Of a stretch of 64,000 nt of DNA, positions 36,787-45,779 are shown piece by piece. The DNA comes from Geodermatophilus obscurus. GTDB lineage: Bacteria; Actinomycetota; Actinomycetes; Mycobacteriales; Geodermatophilaceae. The DNA lies in the NCBI RefSeq assembly GCF_900115395.1, contig NZ_FOWE01000001.1, positions 682,001-746,000 on the forward strand. The letters run 5' to 3'. The position numbers and the translations under genes were made by a program. The notes beneath the pieces are model-generated. The model searched no databases, was not told the DNA's origin, and saw only the letters and a list, made by a program, of their open reading frames with translations. Position 1 is the first letter of the stretch. The number at the start of each line of letters is the position of its first letter.

Positions 36787-39411
36787 TCAGTCGGGCTGGG
36801 GCACGACGTCCGGGCTGTCGGGGACGTCGGCCGGGATGCGGTTGGGGCCGGCCTCGGCGGGTCGCGGCCGGTCCTGCCGGTGCAGGCGCACGGCGACCAG
36901 GGCGACGTCGTCGTCGGATCCGCCCTCCAGCATCCGGGTGAGGAGCTCGTCGCACAGGCCGTCGAGGTCGCGGCCGGCCAGCTCCCCGAGCGCCTGGTGC
37001 AGGCGCTCGAGGCCGTGGTCGAGGTCCTGGTCCCGGCGCTCGATCAGGCCGTCGGTGTAGAGGACCAGCGTCGCGTCCCGGTCGAGGGTGACCTCGAACT
37101 CGCGGCGCCGCGCGGTGTCGTCGACGCCGAGGAGCAGCTCCGGGCGCAGACCGGTCAACGGCAGCACCGTGCCGTCCGGGTTGACGACCATCGGCGGCGG
37201 GTGCCCGGCGTTGGACCAGCGGACCCTCGTGACGCCGCGCGCGGCCTCACCGCCGGTCTGCTCCAGGCGGACGACCACCGCGGTGGCGGTGGTGTCCACC
37301 TGCAGCGTGGTCATCGCCTCGTCGACGCGTCGCAGGATCTCCGCGGGACCGGCTCCGGTCGTCACCGCGATGGCCCGCAGCATCGACCGGATCTGTCCCA
37401 TCGCGGCCGCCGCCTCGGTGTTGTGCCCGAGGACGTCGCCGACCGTGACGATCGTGCTCCCGTCGGGCTGGAGGAAGGCGTCGTACCAGTCACCACCGAC
37501 CTGCGCGGTCTCCGCCGCCGGCGTGTAGCGGACGACGACCTGCACGTGGTCCGGCTGCGCCGGTGCCGTGAGCAGGGACCGCTGCAGGCCCTCGGCCAGC
37601 TGGCGCTGCTGGCGGTAGAGGCGCGCGTTGTCCAGCGCCAGACCGGCCCGGGCCGCGATGTCGGAGACGGTGGTCAGGGCGTCGGCGGTGATCGCCCCCC
37701 GGGCCGGGCCGTTGAACAGGCTGAGCAGCCCGACCGTCCGTCCGCGTCCCTGCAGGGGGACGACGGCGAACGACTCCGGCGACAGTCGCTCGAGCAGGTC
37801 GTGTGCGGGCCCGGGGACGAGGACCTCGCGGATCCGCGCGGTGGCCGAGCGCTCGACCACGACCGGCCGGCCGGTGGTCAGGGCCCGGGCGACGAAGGAC
37901 GTGTCCATGAGGGCGGGGATGCGCTCGCGGGCGTAGGCCTCGACGACCGGGACCAGGCCGGGATCGGTGTGCCCCCAGCCGACGTCCCGCAGGCCCCGGC
38001 GGGAGCCGTGCTGGGCCTCGTCCCCGACCAGGGTCACCAGACACCAGTCGGCGAGCTCGGGCACCGCCAGACGCGCCAGGCGGGCGACCGCGTCCTCCGC
38101 GTCCAGCGTGCCGGTCAGCTCGCCGGCCACCTGCTGCAGCAGCTCGCTGCGCCGCTGCAGCCTCACGCGCTGGGTGATGTCGAGGAAGTAGAGGGCGAGC
38201 CCGTGCGGCCCGGGGACCGCACGGACCTCCACCCAGACGTCCAGCGGCGCGGGGTAGTAGGCGTCGAAGACGACCGGCCGGCCGGTGGCTACCGCCCGGC
38301 GGTAGCTCTCCTCGAACTCGGTCCCCACCGTCGCCGGGAAGGCCTCCCACAGGGAGCGGCCCAGCAGCCGGGCGCGGTCCTGGCCGCTGATCCGCTCCGC
38401 CTCGGTGTTGACGTGGGTCATCACCCAGTCGGGATCCATCGCGATGAACGCGACGGCCAGCCCCTCCAGCAGCTCGGCCGTCCGCTGCATCGGCTCCCGC
38501 TGCACCGTGGTGTCGTGCGCGACGCCGATCAGGCGCCGCGACCCGCCGTCGTCGACGACCCGGCCCCGGGCGGCGAGCCAGCGGTGCGAGCCGTCGGCGA
38601 GGACGATGCGGTACTCGGCCTCGTAGGAGCCGGCCGTGGCGAGGGCCCGCTCGACACGGGCGACGACGTCACCGACGTCGTCGGGGTGGACGTGGGCGTA
38701 CACGTCCTCGGCCCGTCCTCCGAACGTGTCCCGGTCCAGGCCGGACAGCTGCACCATCCGGTCGTCGAGGACCAGGTCGCCCGTCGTGGGGTCCAGGTCG
38801 AAGGTCCCCACCCCGCCGGCCGCGGCAGCGAGGTCCCACCGCGCCCGGTCGGCGCGGCTCTCGGCGCTCCGCGCCGCCAGCTCCAGCTCGGAGACGACCG
38901 CCCGGGCCAGCTGCTCGAGCACCCCCACGTCCGACGGCGACCACGGCCGCGGAGCGCCGTCGAAGACGCACAGGGCACCGAACGGCCGGCCGTCCTCCCC
39001 CGACAGCGGGACGCCGAGGTAGGACCCGACGGCGCCCGAGGTGACCGGTGGCAGGTCCCGGACCCTGTCGTCGCCGGCGGCGTCGGGTACCACCAGGGGC
39101 CCACCGAGATCGGCGGTGACGGTGCACAGGGAGTCCTCCAGCGGGCCCTGGCTGCCCACCGCGGACGGCGCCAGGCCGGCGCCCCCGGCGATCGTCTGGA
39201 CGTCGGACAGCAGCGACACCTGGGACGCCGACGTCCCCAGCAGGTGGGCGGCCAGCTCGGTGATCCGGTCGAGCGCAGCGGTGCCGGCGACCCGGGACCA
39301 CACGGAGCGCGCGGGCGCCGGGCCACGGCCGGACGCGGCTCCGGGCAACGGCGAGCGGAGGGCGCCGGCCGGAGTCGGAGGAGGAGCCGGGTCGGGTCGG
39401 GCACTCACCAC
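36787..39411 (-). CDS. GAF/PAS sensor with SpoIIE (PP2C-type) serine phosphatase domain
   Basis: About 874 residues. Order: GAF (about 45-185; SLLSDVQTIAGGAGLAPSAV), PAS (190-310; VHPDDVGDVVARVERALA), second PAS (315-425; HVNTEAERISGQDRARLLG), second GAF (430-600; LDNARLYRQQRQLAEGLQRS at its end) and SpoIIE phosphatase (610-860). Metal-binding motifs GGDWYDAF, VGDVLGHNTEAAAAMGQ, LVLYTDGLIERRD and GSDDDVALVAVRL are intact. It should dephosphorylate anti-sigma-factor antagonists in response to a small molecule, light or redox signal. GTG 39411 has GGAGG at eight bases; GTG 39420 is an alternative. No anti-sigma partner is nearby. Confidence 0.92.
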   Translation of the reverse strand: MVSARPDPAPPPTPAGALRSPLPGAASGRGPAPARSVWSRVAGTAALDRITELAAHLLGTSASQVSLLSDVQTIAGGAGLAPSAVGSQGPLEDSLCTVTADLGGPLVVPDAAGDDRVRDLPPVTSGAVGSYLGVPLSGEDGRPFGALCVFDGAPRPWSPSDVGVLEQLARAVVSELELAARSAESRADRARWDLAAAAGGVGTFDLDPTTGDLVLDDRMVQLSGLDRDTFGGRAEDVYAHVHPDDVGDVVARVERALATAGSYEAEYRIVLADGSHRWLAARGRVVDDGGSRRLIGVAHDTTVQREPMQRTAELLEGLAVAFIAMDPDWVMTHVNTEAERISGQDRARLLGRSLWEAFPATVGTEFEESYRRAVATGRPVVFDAYYPAPLDVWVEVRAVPGPHGLALYFLDITQRVRLQRRSELLQQVAGELTGTLDAEDAVARLARLAVPELADWCLVTLVGDEAQHGSRRGLRDVGWGHTDPGLVPVVEAYARERIPALMDTSFVARALTTGRPVVVERSATARIREVLVPGPAHDLLERLSPESFAVVPLQGRGRTVGLLSLFNGPARGAITADALTTVSDIAARAGLALDNARLYRQQRQLAEGLQRSLLTAPAQPDHVQVVVRYTPAAETAQVGGDWYDAFLQPDGSTIVTVGDVLGHNTEAAAAMGQIRSMLRAIAVTTGAGPAEILRRVDEAMTTLQVDTTATAVVVRLEQTGGEAARGVTRVRWSNAGHPPPMVVNPDGTVLPLTGLRPELLLGVDDTARRREFEVTLDRDATLVLYTDGLIERRDQDLDHGLERLHQALGELAGRDLDGLCDELLTRMLEGGSDDDVALVAVRLHRQDRPRPAEAGPNRIPADVPDSPDVVPQPD

Positions 39412-39593
39412 CGGGCACACCTCCCCGTTCCCACCGGCCGCCGAGCCATCGCCCCACGGTAGTGCCGGCGGCCGGTGGCGCTCCCGCGGTCCGGGGACGG
39501 CCGCGCCGCGACGGACCTCGTTGCCCCGCGCGTCCCGGCGTGCTGCGCTGGGCGACGACGCCCGGCCCGGCGCCGGCGCGGAGGGGGAAGACG

Positions 39594-41999
39594 ATGCCCG
39601 ACAAGCCGACCGCCCTGCCGCGACTGCTGCCGGCGACCGATCCCGGGGACCGGGTGGAGGTGCAGCAGACGGCCTTCAGCCACGACGTCCTCGGGCGCTT
39701 CGTGTGCAACGACTGGGACGAGGTGGCGGCGGGCCTCGCCGACGGCGGGTTCCCCTTCGACGTCATCGTCGTCGGCGCGGGGATGTTCGGCGCCTACTGC
39801 GCGGAGAAGCTGTACCGGCTGGGCGCGGCCTCCGGCCTCCGCGTCCTGGTCCTGGACGCCGGGGCGATGCTCCTCCCGGTGCACGTCCAGAACCTGCCGC
39901 AACGGCTGGGCGGGTCCCTGGGTGGACCCCGGTACCACCGGACGCGCGAGGACGGCACGGGCGTGCACAACGTGGTGTGGGGCCTGCCGTGGATCAGCAA
40001 CGAACCCTCACCGGGACTGGCCTACTGCCTCGGCGGGCGCTCGATCTTCTGGGGCGGCTGGTCCCCCCGGCTCACCGGCGCCGACCTCGAGCAGTGGCCG
40101 GCCGAGGTGCGGCGGTACCTGACGGAACCCGGCGGGTACGACCGCACCGAGGTCGAGATCGGCACCGTGCCCACCTGTGACTACATGCTGGCCACGAGCT
40201 TCCACGACGACCTCCTCGCCGCGCTCCGGGAGGCGGTCCGGGACGTGCCGGGCCTGGAGACCGTGGAGGAGGCGCCGCTGGCCGTCGTCGGCTCCGCACC
40301 GGCCTCCGGCCTGTTCGCCTACGACAAGTTCTCGTCGGCGCCCTTCCTCGTCGACGCGGTCCGCAACGACGCCGCCGAGAACACCGGGCAGGGCGACGTC
40401 TCCCGGAGGCTGTTCGTCGTGCCGCGCGCCCGCGTGCTCCGGCTCCACCGCACCGGCGGGACCGTCACGGGCCTGGACGTGGCGTTCGAGGGGCGCCCGG
40501 GACCGGTCCTGCTGCCGGTGCCGGCCGGCGCCGCGGTCGTCCTCGCCAACGGCAGCGTGGAGGCCACCCGGCTGGCCCTGGACTCCCTCGGTGCCGGCGA
40601 CCGGACGACGAACCCCGGCTCGCCGAGGCTCGGCAACCTGACCGTGCACCTGCGGAGCAACATCACCGTGCGCATCCGCCGGTCGGCCCTCGGCCTGCCG
40701 CCCGGACCACCCCCGGACGTCGAGACGACCGCGTTCCTCGTCCGCGGCCAGGGGTCCGGGGGCCGCCGGTTCCACCTGCAGATCTCCGCCGCGGCCGTCG
40801 GGGGCATCGACCCCGAGCGCGACATGTGGCAGCAGGTCCCCGACATCGACACGCTCGCGCACATCCGCGCGGGCCAGGACCCGGACTGGATCACCATCGT
40901 GCTCCGGGGCATGGGCGAGATGCAGGGCGACCCGGGGGTCCCGCCCGACCCGGCGAGGAGCTGGATCGACCTCAGCGCCGAGGTCGACGAGCACGGACAG
41001 CGCCGGGCCTACGTCCACCTCACGACGACGGCGGCGGACGAGACGCTCTGGCAGGAGATGGACCGGGCCGCGTTCGACCTCGCCGCCGACCTCGCCGGGG
41101 GGCCGCCGCCGGCCGGCCGGCCGGCGGACCTCCAGTACCTGCAGAGCCGCAGCGGCCCGTTCGCCGACGCCCGGCCGGAGCCGGCGGCCACCGGGCGCAG
41201 CTGGTGGCAGGACGGCCTCGGGTCGACCCACCACGAGGCCGGCACGCTGTCGATGGGCGATCCGGGTGCGTCGGTCACCGACGCGCGGGGCCGCTTCCAC
41301 GACCTGTCGAACGCCTACGTCGTCGGCCCCGCGGTCTTCCCCACGCTCGGCTCGGCCAACCCCGCCCTGACCGCCCTCGCGCTCGCCCGGCGCACGGCCG
41401 AGCTCCTCGTGGCGGAGCGGACCGCGACCCCGCCGCCCGGGTTCGTCCCGCTGTCGCACGACCCCGCCGACTGGACGCTGGTGGGACGTCCCGGGAGCTC
41501 CCCCACCATGTGGCGTCCGGGGGCGCTGCTGGAGACCGGGGACGGGTACGGCCTCTACTACTACGTCGCGGAGGAGTTCGCCGACGCCGCCTTCTGGATC
41601 GAGTGGCGCGAGCGGTCCGCCGGTGACAACTCCGGGGTCTACGTCCGCACACCCGGGCCGGCGGGGCCCGACCCGCTGGGCCGGGCGGACGAGCAGGGGC
41701 ACGAGATCCAGATCGACGCCCTCGCCGCGGGCTCCCCACCCGGACAGGGCGTGCACGCCACGGGGGCGGTCTACGGGCTGCAGGCCCCGACGGGGTCCCC
41801 GGCCTCCACGCCGGGCCGGTGGAACACGTTCCTCATCGAGACCTCGGGACCCAGGATCGAGGTCACCCTCAACGGGGAGCCGGTCAACGACTACACCAGC
41901 ACCAGGCGACGGCAGGGGTTCCTCGCGCTCCAGGTCCACGGCGGGCCCGGCAGGGTCCAGTTCCGCAACCTGCACGTGCGACGCGGCCGGGCGGCCTGA
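39594..41999 (+). CDS. GMC oxidoreductase fused to a DUF1080 (3-keto-glycoside hydrolase-like) domain
   Basis: 801 residues from ATG 39594 (AGGGGG site). Residues 55-600 are a GMC flavoenzyme related to bacterial pyranose oxidases: FDVIVVGAGMFGAYCAEKL binds FAD, LGGRSIFWGGWSPRLTG lies near residue 145, VVLANGSVEATRLAL near residue 310, and the active-site block LGSTHHEAGTLSMG near residue 545 supplies the catalytic histidine. Residues 613-801 form a concanavalin-like DUF1080 domain: FVPLSHDPADWTLVG, DNSGVYVRTPG, GHEIQIDAL, WNTFLIETSGPRIEVTLNG. DUF1080 proteins include hydrolases and lyases of 3-keto-glycosides. The fusion could thus oxidise a glycoside and cleave it in one polypeptide (inference). 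No signal peptide is seen. Confidence 0.9.
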   Translation: MPDKPTALPRLLPATDPGDRVEVQQTAFSHDVLGRFVCNDWDEVAAGLADGGFPFDVIVVGAGMFGAYCAEKLYRLGAASGLRVLVLDAGAMLLPVHVQNLPQRLGGSLGGPRYHRTREDGTGVHNVVWGLPWISNEPSPGLAYCLGGRSIFWGGWSPRLTGADLEQWPAEVRRYLTEPGGYDRTEVEIGTVPTCDYMLATSFHDDLLAALREAVRDVPGLETVEEAPLAVVGSAPASGLFAYDKFSSAPFLVDAVRNDAAENTGQGDVSRRLFVVPRARVLRLHRTGGTVTGLDVAFEGRPGPVLLPVPAGAAVVLANGSVEATRLALDSLGAGDRTTNPGSPRLGNLTVHLRSNITVRIRRSALGLPPGPPPDVETTAFLVRGQGSGGRRFHLQISAAAVGGIDPERDMWQQVPDIDTLAHIRAGQDPDWITIVLRGMGEMQGDPGVPPDPARSWIDLSAEVDEHGQRRAYVHLTTTAADETLWQEMDRAAFDLAADLAGGPPPAGRPADLQYLQSRSGPFADARPEPAATGRSWWQDGLGSTHHEAGTLSMGDPGASVTDARGRFHDLSNAYVVGPAVFPTLGSANPALTALALARRTAELLVAERTATPPPGFVPLSHDPADWTLVGRPGSSPTMWRPGALLETGDGYGLYYYVAEEFADAAFWIEWRERSAGDNSGVYVRTPGPAGPDPLGRADEQGHEIQIDALAAGSPPGQGVHATGAVYGLQAPTGSPASTPGRWNTFLIETSGPRIEVTLNGEPVNDYTSTRRRQGFLALQVHGGPGRVQFRNLHVRRGRAA

Positions 42000-42169
42000 A
42001 CCGCACCCGCAGCACCCGTGGACCAGCACCGCCGCGCTGCGGGCAGGACGTCGCCGCCGTGCCGCGCCGGGCACCCCGGACCTCCGAGGGCCTCGTGGCC
42101 CGCGCTGCGGCGGCGGGGACGAGCTCGGCCTCGGTCAGGGTGCTGCACCGGCGAGGGCGGACACCGGCG

Positions 42170-43720
42170 TCAGGTCCCGGTGCCGCCGGGCGCCGTCGCC
42201 GGGACCGGTCCCCGACCGGCCAGCGCCTCGAGGGTGGCCCGGGCCCCGCGCTCGTGCAGCGAGGTGAGCGCCTCCAGGTAGTGCCCGGTGAACCGCTCGT
42301 CCTCGACCAGGTCGCCGAACAGGTCGCGGTCGGCGAGGAAGACGAGCGGCTCCTCCCGCTGGCGGCGGGCCCGCTCCGTCAGCGGGTCGCGCCTGCGGTC
42401 GGCGATCTCGATCGGGTCCCCCTGCTCGTCCACGCCCTCGGAGTACCGCGCCCAGCCGGCGACGATCGCGGCCGACCGGCGCACCTCGCCCCCGGCGGCG
42501 AGGTTGTCCCGGACGACCGGGAGCAGCCACTTGGTCAGCCGCTCGGAGCCGTCGAAGGCCAGCCGCGCCAGGGTGTCCCGGACGGCGGGGTTGGAGAACC
42601 GGGCGATCAGCTCGTGCCGGTAGGCGTCGAGGTCGATGCCGGGCACCGGCAGCAGGGTCGGGGTCGCCTCCTCCTCCATGTAGCCGAGCAGGAACGCCCG
42701 GAACAGCGGGTCCTGCGCCGCGTCGTGGACCAGCCGGTGGCCGGCGAGGCGGCCGAGGTAGGCCAGCGCCTGGTGTCCGGCGTTGAGCAGCCGCAGCTTC
42801 ATCCGCTCGTAGGGGTCGACGTCGTCGACGACCTGCACGCCGGCGTCCTCCAGCGGCGGGCGCCCGAGGGGGAAGCGGTCCTCGAGGACCCACTGGTCGA
42901 AGGGCTCGCAGACCACCGGCCACCCGTCGTCGACCCCGAAGCGGCGGGCCACCTCGGCGCGGTCGTCGTCGGTGGTGGCGGGGGTGATCCGGTCGACCAT
43001 GGAGTTCGGGAAGGGCACCTCCCGCCCGACCCACGCGCCGAGCTCCGGGTCGCGCAGGGCGGCGAAGGCGGCGAAGCTGCGGCGCGCCACGCCGCCGTTG
43101 TGCTGGACGTTGTCGCAGGACACCACCGTGAAGGGGGCGAGCCCGCGCTCACGGCGGCGCACCAGCGCGGCGGCGAGGAGGCCGAACCACGTCGTCGGCG
43201 TCCCCCCGTGCTCCAGGTCCCCGGCGACGCCGGGGTCGGTGGGGTTGAACTCCCCCGTGACCGGGTCGAGGGCGTACCCGCCCTCGGTGACCGTCAGCGA
43301 CACGATCCGCGTCGTCTCGGCCGCCATCTTCTCCACGACAGCCTCGGGGTCGTCCGGTGCGAGCAGGTACTCGACGACCGAGCCCACGACGCGGGCCTCG
43401 AGGGTGCCGTCGGCGTGCTTGGCGACGAGCGTGTAGAGGCAGTCCTGCGCGGCCATCACCTCGGCCATCCGGCGGTCGGAGGGCAGCACGCCGACGCCGC
43501 AGATGCCCCAGTCCCGCGCCCGCCCCTGCTCCAGGAGCCGGTCGACGTACATGGCCTGGTGCGAGCGGTGGAACGCGCCCACCCCCAGGTGCACGATCCC
43601 CGCCCGCACCTGCGCCCGGTCGTAGCCGGGCACCGGCAGCGAGCCGGACAGGGAGGGGAGGGTCGCGGTGCGCAGCGGGGTCGCGGTGGGCAGCGGGGTC
43701 GTGGTGCGCGGCGCGGTCAC
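42170..43720 (-). CDS. Mannitol dehydrogenase family protein (polyol 2-dehydrogenase)
   Basis: 516 residues, the long-chain polyol dehydrogenase size. IVHLGVGAFHRSHQAMYVD near residue 42 is the family's dinucleotide-binding start; KLRLLNAGHQALAYLG near residue 310 carries the catalytic Lys and the Asn/His that bind the polyol. It oxidises mannitol, arabitol or similar polyols to the 2-ketose with NAD. The GTG at 43720 lacks a ribosome site of its own. It overlaps the stop of a nine-codon ORF (43746-43717) that has a strong AGGAGG, so translation may be coupled. The first 30 residues are threonine- and proline-rich. Last gene of the polyol operon. Confidence 0.93.
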   Translation of the reverse strand: MTAPRTTTPLPTATPLRTATLPSLSGSLPVPGYDRAQVRAGIVHLGVGAFHRSHQAMYVDRLLEQGRARDWGICGVGVLPSDRRMAEVMAAQDCLYTLVAKHADGTLEARVVGSVVEYLLAPDDPEAVVEKMAAETTRIVSLTVTEGGYALDPVTGEFNPTDPGVAGDLEHGGTPTTWFGLLAAALVRRRERGLAPFTVVSCDNVQHNGGVARRSFAAFAALRDPELGAWVGREVPFPNSMVDRITPATTDDDRAEVARRFGVDDGWPVVCEPFDQWVLEDRFPLGRPPLEDAGVQVVDDVDPYERMKLRLLNAGHQALAYLGRLAGHRLVHDAAQDPLFRAFLLGYMEEEATPTLLPVPGIDLDAYRHELIARFSNPAVRDTLARLAFDGSERLTKWLLPVVRDNLAAGGEVRRSAAIVAGWARYSEGVDEQGDPIEIADRRRDPLTERARRQREEPLVFLADRDLFGDLVEDERFTGHYLEALTSLHERGARATLEALAGRGPVPATAPGGTGT

Positions 43721-43776
43721 GACGGGTCGCCGGGGACGGTGGTCATCGCGGGTGTCCTCCTGTGCTCGGAGCGGGG

Positions 43777-44889
43777 TCAGACCTGCGGGTGGACGACGAC
43801 CTTCACCGACTCCGGGTCGGTGCGGCCGGCGGTCAGGGCGGCCTCGGCCTGGTCGAGGCCGTAGGCGCCGGTGACCAGGCGGTCGAGGTCGATCCGGCCG
43901 GCCGCGACGAGCGGGATCGCCGTCGGCCAGGTGCCGGCGTAGCGGAAGGTGCCGGTGACCTCGAGCTCGCGCTCCTGCACCACCGACAGCGGCAGGGCCA
44001 GCTCGTCGCCGCCCATGCCGACCAGGACCGCCCGGCCCGCCCGGTCCAGGGCGCGGACGGCCTCACCGGTCGCCCCGGGGTGACCGGAGCACTCCAGCAG
44101 CACCTGGGGCGGGCGCGGCAGGTCGGTGACCCGGGCCGTGCGGGCATCGACGACCTCGGTGGCGCCGAGGTCGCGGGCCAGGGCCAGCCGGGCGGGGTTG
44201 ACGTCGGACACGACGACCTCGGTGGCGCCGAAGGCGAGGGCCGCCTGGACGCTGACCAGCCCGATCGGCCCGGCCCCGGTGACCAGCACCCGGGAGCCGG
44301 GGCCCACCCCGCCCCTGCGGCAGGCCCAGATGCCGACCGAGAGGGGTTCGAGCAGCGCGGCGGCGTCGTCGCCGACGGTGTCGGGCACCGGGTGGGCGAA
44401 GGCCGCGTGCACGACGACGTACTCGGCGAACGCGCCGTCGATCGGCGGGGTCGCGAAGAACCGCATGCCCGGGCAGAGGTTGTACCGGCCGGCCAGGCAC
44501 TGCGGGCAGGTCAGGTCCGGGACCCCCGGTTCCACCGAGACCCGCTGCCCGACCGCCGGGGAGGTGACGCCGGGGCCGAGGGCGGCCACCTCCCCCGCCG
44601 CCTCGTGCCCGAGCACCAGCGGGGACTCGACGACGAACCGGCCGATGCGCCCGTGGTCGTAGTAGTGCGTGTCCGAACCGCAGACCCCGACCGAGGAGAC
44701 GCGGACCACCACCTCGCCGGGGCCCGGCCGGGGCACCGCCCGCTCTTCCACCACCACGTCCCCGGGCCCGCGCAGCACGGCGGCCCGCATCGTGGCCGGC
44801 ATCGTGGCCGGCATCGTGGCCGGGACCGTGGCCGGCACCGTGGCGCCCTGCTGCCCGCCGTCCGGCGCGAGGACCGCGGGCCGGCTCAC
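43777..44889 (-). CDS. Zinc-dependent alcohol dehydrogenase (sorbitol/xylitol dehydrogenase-like)
   Basis: 370 residues from GTG 44889, in GTGA overlap with the permease gene. VGVCGSDTHYYDHGRIG gives the catalytic-zinc cysteine and LVLGHEAAGEV the histidine-glutamate pair. A structural-zinc-like stretch is incomplete (CPQCLAGRYNLC). VLVTGAGPIGLVSVQAAL binds NAD. It should oxidise a polyol to a ketose, overlapping in role with the mannitol-type dehydrogenase next to it. Residues 17-34 are a PAT(V/M) repeat encoded by a 12-bp tandem repeat; the canonical domain begins only at the last of these methionines (MRAAV, ATG 44790), so the true start may be there. Confidence 0.92.
   Translation of the reverse strand: MSRPAVLAPDGGQQGATVPATVPATMPATMPATMRAAVLRGPGDVVVEERAVPRPGPGEVVVRVSSVGVCGSDTHYYDHGRIGRFVVESPLVLGHEAAGEVAALGPGVTSPAVGQRVSVEPGVPDLTCPQCLAGRYNLCPGMRFFATPPIDGAFAEYVVVHAAFAHPVPDTVGDDAAALLEPLSVGIWACRRGGVGPGSRVLVTGAGPIGLVSVQAALAFGATEVVVSDVNPARLALARDLGATEVVDARTARVTDLPRPPQVLLECSGHPGATGEAVRALDRAGRAVLVGMGGDELALPLSVVQERELEVTGTFRYAGTWPTAIPLVAAGRIDLDRLVTGAYGLDQAEAALTAGRTDPESVKVVVHPQV
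44787..44846. repeat. 12-bp tandem repeat, five units, at the 5' end of the alcohol dehydrogenase gene
   Basis: Unit GCATCGTGGCCG, three exact or near-exact copies at 44787-44822 and two variants to 44846. Each keeps the frame, encoding Pro-Ala-Thr-Met or -Val, and several units bring an in-frame ATG. Confidence 0.85.
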
Positions 44890-45779
44890 TTGACCGCGCC
44901 CAGCGACAGCCCCTGCACCAGCTTGTCCTGGGCGGCGAAGCCGGCGATGAGCACGGGCAGCGACACGACGAAGGCGGCCGCGCAGACCTGGGCCAGGAAC
45001 AGCCCCTGACTGGTGACGAAGCCGGTCAGGTAGACGGGCGCGGTCTGCGCCACGGTGCCGGTCAGCGTCCGGGCCAGGAGCAGTTCGTTCCAGCTGAAGA
45101 TGAAGCAGATCAGCGACGTGGCGGCGATGCCCGGCAGGACGACGGGCGCCACCACCGAGCGGAGCGTGCGCACCAGGGACGCGCCGTCCATGGACGCCGC
45201 CTCCAGCATCTCCACCGGCACCTCGGCGAGGAACGACCGCATCATCCAGACCGCGATCGGCAGGTTCATCGCCGTGTACAGGACGATCAACAGCCAGATG
45301 TTGTCCAGCAGCCCGGTGAACTGGGCGAACAGGTAGATGGGCAGCAGCCCGGCCACGATCGGCAGCATGCGCGTGGACAGGAAGAAGAACATCACGTCGG
45401 TCCACTTGCGCACCGGCTTGATCGACAGCGCGTAGGCGGCCGGGATGGCCAGGAGCAGCACGATGACCGTGGAGACCACGCTGGCGGTCATCGAGTTCGC
45501 CAGCGACGGCCACGGGTTGGTGCCGGTGCCGACCCCGAAGAACTCCCGGTAGCCGTCGACGGTCAGCGGCGCGAACAGCGACGGCGGGTTGGTCGCGGCG
45601 TCCTCCTCGCTGTGGAACGACGTCAGCACCATCCAGAGGACCGGGACGACGAAGAGGAACCCGATCAGCCAGGCGGCCACCCCGAGGAGGGCGCCGGAGC
45701 GCGGCTTGCGCGCGCGGCGCGGCTCGCCCTGCGCCGTGCGGGTGGCAGGGACCGGTGCCACGTCGGTGATCGAGCTCAT
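44886..45779 (-). CDS. ABC polyol/sugar transporter permease (MalG type)
   Basis: 297 residues from ATG 45779, in ATGA overlap with the partner permease. Six membrane segments, with EAA loop EMLEAASMDGASLVRTLRSV near residue 208 and C-terminus LVQGLSLGAVK, typical for the sorbitol/mannitol importer family (SmoG-like). Works with 45776-46759 and the binding protein 46797-48164. No ATPase gene lies in the operon. Confidence 0.93.
   Translation of the reverse strand: MSSITDVAPVPATRTAQGEPRRARKPRSGALLGVAAWLIGFLFVVPVLWMVLTSFHSEEDAATNPPSLFAPLTVDGYREFFGVGTGTNPWPSLANSMTASVVSTVIVLLLAIPAAYALSIKPVRKWTDVMFFFLSTRMLPIVAGLLPIYLFAQFTGLLDNIWLLIVLYTAMNLPIAVWMMRSFLAEVPVEMLEAASMDGASLVRTLRSVVAPVVLPGIAATSLICFIFSWNELLLARTLTGTVAQTAPVYLTGFVTSQGLFLAQVCAAAFVVSLPVLIAGFAAQDKLVQGLSLGAVK

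Noticed and set aside
36058-39462. Very long plus-strand open frame (over 1100 codons) antisense to the SpoIIE phosphatase gene
   Set aside because: Rich in Arg, Gly, Pro, His and Gln with no domain and no ribosome site; it is the stop-poor antisense of a high-GC gene whose own strand has clear GAF, PAS and SpoIIE motifs.
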